Shown here: positions 56,426-64,000 of the stretch, piece after piece
Layout: the number at the start of each line of letters is the position of its first letter
Position numbering within the stretch: position 1 is the first letter of the stretch
DNA from: Heterohyrax brucei
Taxonomy: Eukaryota; Chordata; Mammalia; Hyracoidea; Procaviidae
Assembly (NCBI GenBank): GCA_028571685.1
Contig: CM053154.1
Span: 16,586,001 to 16,650,000, forward strand
Length of the DNA: 64,000 nt
Direction: 5' to 3'
Program-made: the position numbers and the translations under genes
The notes under the pieces: model-generated
What the model was told of the DNA's origin: nothing
The model's input: only the letters and a program-made list of their open reading frames with translations
The model's database searches: none

Positions 56426-56859
56426 TACCAATAAATGCCATTAAAATAGAAGTGGACAAGGAAATGGTGAACAGAAACTGCTACTGAGAAGAAATACAAA
56501 GGATTCAAGACAGTATAGAGTATTCCTTTTCACCAGTAATACAAAATTGGATTAAAAGAAGAAATTCAGTTATCAAGTTCTCAGAATTGTTTGAAAACTG
56601 CTAACGGTCATCTTTTAACAAGGATATAGGAAGACAGGAATCCTCATACTTTTCCTGAAAGTACATAAGCAGAATCTCAAGGTCCATAAATGACCATAAT
56701 TCTTGATCTAGCAGTTTTTCTTTTACAGGTTAAAGATCAAGATTTATGTGCAAAAATAACTACAGCCTTATTTAAAGTAATGTAAAAGTACAATCAAGCT
56801 AACTGAAAACAAATCATGTAAATAAATGATAATACATTATAAAATAATTAAGATGGCTT
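56426..56859. other. Gene-free AT-rich DNA
   Basis: No feature supported. Confidence 0.5.
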
Positions 56860-57010
56860 TTTTAAAATTGTTTTTCAGGTGAAAGTTTACAGCTCATGTT
56901 AATTTCTCATTCAAAAATTTAGACACATTGTTTTGGGACATCAGCGCAAACCCCATAAGCTGACAGCACACTCTCCCTTCTACAGATGTGAAACGTTCCT
57001 ATAATCGTGA
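56860..57010 (-). mobile_element. L1 3' UTR terminal fragment
   Basis: GGTGAAAGTTTACAGCTCAT, TTTTGGGACATCAGCGCAAA and CACACTCTCCCTTCTACAG are the reverse complement of the last 150 bases of the L1 3' UTR type at 61727 (there TAATGAGAAACTACTCTG, then AACTTTCATCTAAAGT). Confidence 0.75.
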
Positions 57011-57822
57011 CAAAAACAGGAAGCAAAACCACACATACAATGTGTTCTTAGGTTTGTTAAAACATGTATTTGCAAGACGAAAGAATTACTGGAAAGAGAT
57101 TAAAAAATACATCATGTGGTGAGACATGTGAGATTTTCATTTTATTTCTGCATTAATTTTCTCTCTAGTGAGCCTATACTGTTTGAATAATCAGATTATC
57201 AGACTCTATTAATGGTACCTGTTAATAATTAAAAATATCAAATATCACAAGATGACTATAATTCTCTGGGAAATAAGAAATCCAGGAAAAGGCCAGTCTC
57301 TAGAGCTACGGTCCATGCACATGGCAGGCCAGGTGTGACGTATCAGAGGGCCGACAGGCTATGCCCAGTAGCAGAGGACCCAGCTCGTGGTACTCTGGGA
57401 GGGAAGCCAGCAATGCTCTTAACGTGAGAGTGGCTTTGCTGCATCTGGCTTAGACTTGAACAATTTGTCTGTCACCTTAGGAGACAGGCTTCTCACACAA
57501 TGTACTCTGCTAAACTGCCCAAATCAACGAGAGAACGGGCTGCAGTGCAATCTTAAAATTAGCACTGTTAGGAATACCAAACAGAAAGCAGAACTGTAAT
57601 TGGATTATTTTCTCTAGTCTAGGGGAATGGATTCATGCATTGGTCTCATGTGCCCAGGGGCTCTTTGAACAGGGAGAGCATTCCACAGCTAAAATCTTTA
57701 TATAAGAGAGAAAAATCAAGATTACAGATAAACACAATTTATACATCAGATAAAGCCAAGCCAAAAGAATGGTTAAAAATATATACAAGAATACTAAAAA
57801 ATACAAGGATAACAAAACTAGC
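57011..57822. other. Gene-free DNA
   Basis: No feature supported. The 95-codon frame at 57635-57922 includes the tail insertion at 57832 and is accidental. Confidence 0.5.
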
Positions 57823-57831
57823 ACAATGTAT

Positions 57832-57859
57832 GCCAAGCCGTCGGATCCGACTCATGGCG
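57832..57859 (-). mobile_element. 28 bp SINE/RTE tail insertion with 9 bp target duplication
   Basis: The flanks 57823-57831 and 57860-57868 are identical (ACAATGTAT). The 28 bp between them is the extreme SINE tail in reverse (GCCAAGCCGTCGGATCCGAC, then TCATGGCG), CpG rich and nearly identical to the tail at 33018-33061. It is the shortest target-duplicated insertion in the window. Confidence 0.85.
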
Positions 57860-57868
57860 ACAATGTAT

Positions 57869-58599
57869 AGTTTATTCAAAATTAGTCATGCTGTATATCT
57901 TGTGTTTAGTATTAATAATTAGCTTATCAGACTATGAGGGCCAAATCAACCTATTTTAAACTACTTTGTTTCTAGAGCAAGTTACAAAGTTCTGATAGTT
58001 TATTAGCACACAGAAACTATAAAGGTTGTTTTTATGAGAAACTTCTAGTATAAAAATAACAGAAAGCTCATGTGCTGGGTTTACTGCAGTTTAGTAAATC
58101 ACCCTGATTCCTTTATGGCAATTTACATTCCAAACGACAACTGCTGGAATTCTCTGACAAAGAAAGACAGTGTGTAACTGCCCAGTGGCACGATTTTCTG
58201 TAAGGTCCACAATTATCCATGATTATTTAAACTCTTGGAAGAGGATACTATGTGAACTTTAAGTAACTCTATGCATTTAACTAGCTTTATATGAAAAAGA
58301 TCTTCTATAGATACTTTGGAACTTAAAACAGCATCTCAATTTGAACTAACCTCAGTACAAAGCCCAATATGAGAGCGAAACCCTTGGGCTAGTCTGAGGT
58401 TCAGACTCTGGTTATTACTCTGCAGGTGATTGGTTTTACGATCCTAACAAGGGCCTCAGGTTCTCAGCCTCGGTATCCCAATGGTCAGTAAAAAAGGACA
58501 ACTTCCTTTGCCTGTTTTATAAGACTGACCTAACGCTCAAATGAAAGTGAGACAGTGTATGCAAGTGAATTTTGAGGAACACTGACTTAAACTCAATTT
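57869..58599. other. Gene-free DNA
   Basis: No feature supported. Confidence 0.5.
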
Positions 58600-58800
58600 G
58601 AAACATTTCAATTGTTCCCTTGATCTAGGACAAACAAGCTCAAACTCCTTAGCTTATTATAGAAATCTGCCTTTCTATTGTCTGCAAAGCTCTCCCAAGA
58701 GTTAGCTTCCTGCCTACCTAAATATCAACCTTGGTGTTATTGTATATACCCTAACATCACTGACATTTTCAAAGTTTAGGATGTGGATACGTTTATTACA
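58600..58800 (+). mobile_element. L2 fragment (tentative)
   Basis: CTTATTATAGAAATCTGCCT and GTCTGCAAAGCTCTCCCAAG, then CTTCCTGCCTACCTAAATAT, resemble the L2 segment coding a Pro/Cys-rich 3' part. Diverged. Confidence 0.4.
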
Positions 58801-59088
58801 GTTGATGAAAAGACAGCAGGATAACATGTACAAAAGGCATGAAAGCATTCCTCCTTGTTGTCCCCCTAAAAGAAATGGTGATCAGGATTATTCATTTTAA
58901 ATAACTGGCAAAATTTCAAACATCCAATTCATGCAGAGTCAATCTAAAGGGTTAAAAATTGCAGGGTGGATTTCCCAGATTTTACACTTATAATTTATTG
59001 TTTTTTAGTTTTTCCTTGTTAAAAACCAAAAGAAGTGCTTTTCATCACACAAACAGAGACACGCAAAATAGAACAACTCAGAACACTA

Positions 59089-59649
59089 CAAGGTCTGACA
59101 GTTAAGGCCATGAACTTAGTCATTCTAAGTTCTACATAGCTCACTGCTGAATATCACTAGGATCACCTTTGAAGTACAAACCTTGGGAAGCTGTGTGCCA
59201 TTGCCAATGCCTAGCCCATGCTTCAGAGCAACTTTGGAACTCTTTCTGGAATGACCATTGCACATGGTGGCATGGTGGCAAGTTCGCAAACTTCATTGTA
59301 TGGTTGTCTGTGAAGAGGTTTTTAGTCAGTAAACAAACAACTGTATTGGAACACCCTTGCTACACACCTGATCTGGACCCCAATCACTTTTTTCTTTACC
59401 CGAAGATACAGGAAATACTGAAAGGAAGACATTTGGATGACATTCAGGATATCAAGGGTAATATGGTGACAGCTCTGATGGCCATTCTATAAACAGAGTT
59501 CCAAAATTGCTTCGAAGGGTGGACTGGGGGCCATTATCGGTGCATAGCTTCCCAAGGGGAGTATTTCAAAGATGACCTGGTGATATTCAGCAATGAGGTA
59601 TGTAGCACTTTTTCTAGGATGAATTTGCAAACTTCATTGGTAGTCCTCA
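59089..59649 (+). mobile_element. Mariner-derived fold-back element with long TIRs
   Basis: A 561 bp element after a TA (59087-59088); the matching right TA has become TG. The outer 170-175 bases of each side are inverted copies of each other. The plus frame 59169-59492 reads the transposase C-terminus (YTPDLDPNHFFLYPKIQEIL), with the third catalytic D of DD(34)D replaced by N. Size and layout equal the copy at 50541, pointing to one amplified deletion derivative. Confidence 0.88.
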
Positions 59650-60103
59650 TGTTATGAAGAATTTCATTAGACGAGATCCTTCCTCAGTTTCATCAGAAAG
59701 CAGATCACAATGCACATATAATTTTGTTACTTGTAATAAAGTAACGAGTTCTTTCTTGTTGGTCATTAAACTGGTTTCTAACTTTTAGTGCCAGAAGTAG
59801 CAAGGTAAGAACAATTAGCTAAACAACAATAAAAAATAGAAGCAAAGAATAATAATATCCCAGCAAAAACTGCCAGTGACAAGCAATCATAAAAGTCTAT
59901 CAAACTGCCAACTCTCTCCTTTCTTCCTTGCCCTGCCCCTCTGCAAAAAAAAAAAAAAAAGAAAAGGGAAATATACATTTTCCACATCAGCATCAATTCA
60001 GCCTAAATGACTGTAAATTAACTTGTTCATGACCAAAGAGCATGATATACTTTTAGTGTAACACCTGACCTACAAGTTCAATCTGTCTTAATCATTTACC
60101 AAA
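59650..60103. other. Gene-free; A run
   Basis: A run at 59946-59960. Nothing else is supported. Confidence 0.5.
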
Positions 60104-60258
60104 GACAAAAAACCCATTCCTCTTGGGTAAATTCCGACCCACAGCAACTCTACAGACAGAGCAGAACTGCACCATAGAGTTCTCAAGCGGCATGAGGAAG
60201 ATCTGAACTGCCAATCTTTTGGTTACCCAAACCACGGCATTCCTAGGGTTTCCCTTAA
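60104..60258 (-). mobile_element. AfroSINE, first of a tandem pair
   Basis: AAAAAACCCATTCCTCTTGG tail, CAGAGCAGAACTGCACCATA and an ACGGCATTCCTAGGGTTTCC head. Confidence 0.9.
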
Positions 60259-60261
60259 TCA

Positions 60262-60421
60262 CTTACCCACTGCTACGGAGTCAATTCTGACTCATAACGA
60301 CCCTACAGGACAGAGTAGAACTGCTCCTTAGAGACTGTAAGGAGTGCCTGGCAGATTGAAGCTGCTGGCCTTTTGGTTAACAGACATAGCCATTAACCAC
60401 TAGGCATCCAGGGTTTCCTTG
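60262..60421 (-). mobile_element. AfroSINE, second of a tandem pair
   Basis: CCCACTGCTACGGAGTCAAT tail, CAGAGTAGAACTGCTCCTTA and a CATCCAGGGTTTCCTT head, starting about 4 bases after the preceding copy. Confidence 0.92.
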
Positions 60422-60639
60422 ATCAATTAGAGGGCAATGTGTCCTTTTGCCTCAGTTTCTCTTGGTTTCTACTGGTTACTTAAGAAGATCACATACTCAC
60501 GTATTGCAGTCGAAGAAAACAAGACTGTTGTAAATCTTAGTGACCCACAGATAAGTATAATAATATCAAAAGTTTTAGAGCTATTACAGTGCCAATTAAA
60601 GAGACATAATCATTTCTCACTTTTTTACTTATAAGCACA

Positions 60640-60850
60640 AAACCAAACCAAATCCATTGCTGTTGGGTTGATTCCAACTCACTGCAACCTTACAGGACAC
60701 AAGAGAACTGCTCCATAGAGTCTCCAAGGCTGTCATCATCACAGAACCAGACTGCCACATCTCTCCCCCATGGAGTTACTGGTGGCTTTGACCAGCCAAC
60801 CTTTTAGTTGCCAGCCAAGTGCTTAACCACTGGGCAACCAGGGCTTCTTT
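60640..60850 (-). mobile_element. AfroSINE, long subfamily
   Basis: AACCAAACCAAATCCATTGC tail, CCAAGGCTGTCATCATCACA and CTGCCACATCTCTCCCCCAT insert, and a CTGGGCAACCAGGGCTTC head. Confidence 0.9.
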
Positions 60851-60899
60851 TACAAACAAAAGGTTACTAAAAAGATTTTCAAGAAGAACACATACTCTT

Positions 60900-62568
60900 A
60901 GTGATCTTAAAAAATATACTCCAGAACGACATCTCTTTGCTTCTACTGCTATCACCTTGTTCTTGCCACCAGCATCTCTCTCCTGGATCACTACACTGGC
61001 CTCCTACCTAACAAGTCTTTCTGCTTCTGTACTTGTCCCTAAAGGCAAAAATCATATGTTGGTTTCCATGTCCCTCATACTTAGCAGAGCAGCTGACCTG
61101 CTGACTTCCATATGCTAAAGCCTGCATCTCTTCGACTGTGTTCATTCTCAGGTTACCCAAGGAATGGTCCTCAACCAGTGGCTAACAGGAGCTGGGGTAC
61201 ATATGCCCCGGTATCAGACAATCTAGGGCAAGCATTTTCACCCTGGCTCCCTGAGTTTCTCCAACCGGATTCAGCTCTAGGTGTCCACGAGCTGTCTAAC
61301 TGCAATGACTGTCTTTACAATTCATTCTTTATGAGTTGCCTTCCCTTTCCTTTCTCAGAGATCCACTTCCCTACCAGTGTATCCCTCAATTCCCAAATAC
61401 AGATTGTCCTTGTCTCATTGTCTGCTGCTGTGGGAAGACAAACTACTCTCAAACCAGAGTCAGAGTAATCCTTTTAAAAGCAAAATCAGGTCATGTCAGT
61501 CTTAAAGCCTTGCAATTGGCTCTCTTCTTCACTCCAAATTGAATGTGGAAATCTTCACTATTCTCTTCAACGCTCTGTTTATCATCTGCCTACAATTCAC
61601 TTCCACGTCTTTGCTGTTCAGTGACCTGGCCAGGCAAGCTCCACCTTAAAGGCTATCTCAGCCTGGAGTGTTGTTTCCCAGGGAATCTGCCAGCTTTACT
61701 CCCTCAACTCTTTCACGACTTGCTCAAAGGAAGAATGATGAAAACTGAAGAAACAAATGAAAAATTAGTCCAAAGGACTACTGGATCACATCTCCAACAG
61801 TCTTCAGCAAACTGAGTTCAGAACAACTAGATGGTGCCCGGCTACCACCACTGACTGCTTTCACAAGGATCACAACACAGAGCCCTAGACAGAGCTAGAG
61901 AAAAGTACAGAACAAAACTTTAATTGATCAAAAAAGAACACGTTTACTGGCCTGAGAGACTGGAAAAAGTACAGCCCTGAGAGTACGGCCCCCAGACACC
62001 CTTCCAGCTTAGTAAGGAAGTCACTCCTGAGGTTTGCCCTTCAGTGAAAGATTGGACAGGCCCATAAAACAAAAGGAGACTGAAGGGGCTGGCCAGCCCA
62101 GGGGTGAGGACTAGAAGGCAGGAGGGGACAGCAAAGCTGGTAATGGAGAATCCCAGGCTGAGAAAGGAAAGTGTTTATCTGTTGTGGGGTTGTTAACCAG
62201 TGTCATAGAATGTGTAATAACTGTTTAATGAGAAACTACTCTGTTCCATAAACTTTCATCTAAAGTAAAATAAAAATAATAATTAAAAAAACTTGCTCAT
62301 GCCTCCTTCTCAATATGATCACCCTGACCACCACCCTATTTACTACAACACACTCTCCTCCTCCCCCACAAAGCTACTCCCAATACCTTGACCTTGCTTT
62401 CTTTTTGTCTTTTTCCACTGTATTTACCACCCCTTTATATATTAAGTCACTCACTTTCCCTGCTAGACCACATACTCCATGAAGGCAAAGTTCTTTGTGA
62501 GGTTCCCTGATGTCTCTCAAGTGCCTGACACATAGGAAGCATTTCATAAATGTTTGTTGAACAACTAT
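60900..62568 (+). mobile_element. L2 interrupted by an L1 insertion
   Basis: Segments 60900-61726 (GGTCATGTCAGTCTTAAAGC, TGACCTGGCCAGGCAAGCTC) and 62291-62568 (GCTAGACCACATACTCCATG, AAGTGCCTGACACATAGG, ATAAATGTTTGTTGAACAAC) are collinear parts of one L2 3' end. The open frames at 61112-61468 and 61543-61815 come from the L2, not from a gene. Confidence 0.75.
61727..62290 (+). mobile_element. L1 3' UTR insertion with 9 bp target duplication
   Basis: The flanks 61718-61726 and 62291-62299 are identical (ACTTGCTCA), and the L2 reads continuously across them. The 564 bp insert has no ORF2 codons, carries the ACTAGATGGTGCCCGGCTAC block near 61828 and ends in an AATAAAAATAATAATTAAAA tail. It is a distinct 3' UTR subfamily, also present as a fragment at 56860. 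Confidence 0.92.
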
Positions 62569-62644
62569 TATATTATTATATATTGCTTAGTAGAGGAAAG
62601 AATGACAAACACTATGGGTCACAAAACTACACAAATGAGCCTTT

Positions 62645-62850
62645 TTAAACCCAACAAACAAACTGGTTGCTGTCAACTCATGGTGACATGTGTCTCAGAG
62701 CAGAACGTCACTCCATAGGATTTTCAGTGGCGGTGATCTTTCAGAAGTAGATGGCCAGGTGTTTCTTCCAGATGTGCATGGTTCAACCTGTTGACCTTTT
62801 GGTTACTCTCTTAGCACTTAACCATGTGCACCACCTGGACACCTTAAAAT
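62645..62850 (-). mobile_element. AfroSINE, long diverged copy
   Basis: AACCCAACAAACAAACTGGT tail, CATAGGATTTTCAGTGGCGG and CTGTTGACCTTTTGGTTACT with a CACCACCTGGACACC head. Confidence 0.8.
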
Positions 62851-62929
62851 CAGCTAAGAAATTGTGTTTATAGATAAATTCACATTCTAAATTTATTTTT
62901 GAAAGCCTAATAATTTATTTCAATTTGCA

Positions 62930-63083
62930 ACACGGTGGTTAAGCATTTGTCTGCTAACCAAAAGGTTGGCAGTTTGATCCCACTAGCCACTCTTTGGAGA
63001 CTCTGTGGGGCTGTGTTAGTCTGTCCTAGAGGGTCACTATGAATCAGAATCAACTTAACGGCAATGGGTTTGGTGGGGATACT
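62930..63083 (+). mobile_element. AfroSINE
   Basis: ACGGTGGTTAAGCATTTGTC head (lead missing), GCTAACCAAAAGGTTGGCAG and a GGCAATGGGTTTGGTGGGG tail. Confidence 0.92.
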
Positions 63084-63127
63084 AGTGTGTCTGAATTACT
63101 GGACTTTGCCACTTTATAGGGAACAGC

Positions 63128-63338
63128 TACCCATAAGAACCCACTACTGTCTACTGGATGTACTACTGACAGCGACCCTGGAGAACAGCGTAGAACTGCC
63201 CCCACAGGGATTCCAAGGCTGTGAAACTTTGCAGCCAACCGCCACATCTTTCTCCCACAGAGCAGCTGGTGGGGTCAAACCACCAACCTTTTGGTTGGTG
63301 GCCGAGCACTTAAATACTGCACCACCAGGCTCCTCACA
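63128..63338 (-). mobile_element. AfroSINE, long subfamily
   Basis: CCAAGGCTGTGAAACTTTGC and CGCCACATCTTTCTCCCACA insert, then an ACTGCACCACCAGGCTCCTC head. The tail end is decayed. The 136-codon frame at 63064-63474 simply runs across this SINE. Confidence 0.85.
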
Positions 63339-64000
63339 TTTTGAACACTCAGTAAATACCTATGCTACAGAAAACAGACAGCTAACCTATCGCTTTGTGT
63401 TGAATTTAAACACTGAATTTAAAGTGAAACCTAGCAGAGGAGCCCTAGTTACTCTGATATTCAGGTTTAAATAAAACCCTTAATGTGATTTCAAAAAAGG
63501 CCTATGCACCAGAATTTGCTGTGTAAGCAAGTCAATAAGCACATCATACTAACTTATGCACATGAAAGAAGAGAGATTTGGGGCAGCTTCCAGAGTACTG
63601 AAACAAGACAAAAGAAACCTTGTATATATATGTATATACATGTATGTTAGTATATATGTTTGTGTTATATTTCAGATAACTTCTAATTAGTACTAATTAT
63701 TATAAAATGCTTAGCAAAGGGGAAAATATACATAATTTAAACACTTTGTTTCTGTCTTTTACTTTCTAAAGGATGTCAATGAAAGAAATTAGTCAGCTGC
63801 TGAAATTTACTTCTGATGTTTAACTTTAACAATACATAACCAACCAATGTTAAGTTCTAAAAATCTACTGAATGACAATGTTTTAAACTTGAATTTAAAA
63901 ACCATTGTATATTTACTTGAGATCACTGGACATAGGACCATAGGAATTTTAAGTATCAGAAATCTTTACGTAGTCACCAAGCTGAAGGAAATCAGATATG
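63339..64000. other. Gene-free; TA-rich microsatellite
   Basis: A TATATATGTATATACATGTA stretch at about 63622-63660 is a degenerate TA/TG repeat. Nothing else is supported up to the window end. Confidence 0.55.

Noticed and set aside
61112-61468. 118-codon frame with cysteine-rich text
   Set aside because: Lies in the L2 that is later interrupted by L1, and neighbouring L2 copies give similar translations.
63064-63474. 136-codon open frame as a gene
   Set aside because: It runs across the end of one AfroSINE and the whole of another.

Overview
The window looks like about 64 kb of AT-rich, non-coding nuclear DNA from a placental mammal, almost certainly an afrotherian and most likely a proboscidean (elephant lineage). 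The diagnosis rests on more than 30 copies or fragments of a tRNA-derived SINE of the AfroSINE type (head with TGCTAACCAAAAGGT, middle with CTATGGGGCAGTTCTACTCTGT, tail with CTATGAGTCGGAATCGACT), about ten loci of an RTE/BovB-class LINE whose 3' end shares that tail, and lineage-type L1 3' ends. Old pan-mammalian repeats (MIR, L2, MLT1-like MaLR, old L1) lie beneath them. The species call comes from recalled repeat families, not from a search. I found no convincing intact host protein-coding gene, no tRNA, rRNA or CRISPR, and no gene clusters. Nearly every longer open reading frame is a decayed piece of RTE or L1, or a chance ORF.

Layout. 1-885: RTE 3' end. 886-3500: mostly unique DNA with a palindromic homeodomain-site cluster at 3045-3235. 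3.5-5.6 kb: two RTE 3' ends facing tail to tail, then an MLT1-like LTR. 5.7-17.5 kb: AfroSINEs, L2/MIR relics, a mariner relic (8542) and RTE fragments. 17.97-22.41 kb: a long RTE split by a 1.5 kb L1 (imperfect 15-16 bp target duplication) and by a MaLR-like LTR. 24.1-25.5 kb: two tandem RTE 3' ends. 26.4-28.9 kb: SINE cluster and L2. 30.3-30.8 kb: L1 3' end with an 18 bp target duplication. 33-36.6 kb: a CpG-rich short SINE, an RTE 3' end and a candidate retroviral LTR. 38.3-44.9 kb: SINEs, old L1, a young-looking L1 3' end and L2. 45.5-48.0 kb: minus-strand L1 with ORF2 remnants. 49.5-51.7 kb: LTR joined to an RTE that carries a mariner fold-back element. 52.2-53.1 kb: old L1. 53.4-54.15 kb: GC-rich patch with splice-like signals. 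54.45-56.4 kb: L1 3' UTR and RTE. 59.1 kb: mariner fold-back. 60-63.3 kb: SINE clusters and an L2 split by an L1 insertion.

The parts interact as a layered record of retrotransposition. L1 machinery explains the A-tailed, duplication-flanked L1 3' ends. The RTE machinery plausibly mobilised the AfroSINEs through the shared 3' tail. A mariner transposase moved the 555-561 bp fold-back elements, one of them into an RTE. The most unusual signals are very short (28-96 bp) target-duplicated insertions of the SINE/RTE tail ending in TGGC repeats, a short block shared by five divergent L1 3' UTRs, the long-TIR mariner derivatives, and the possible two-exon transcript at 53.4-54.15 kb.
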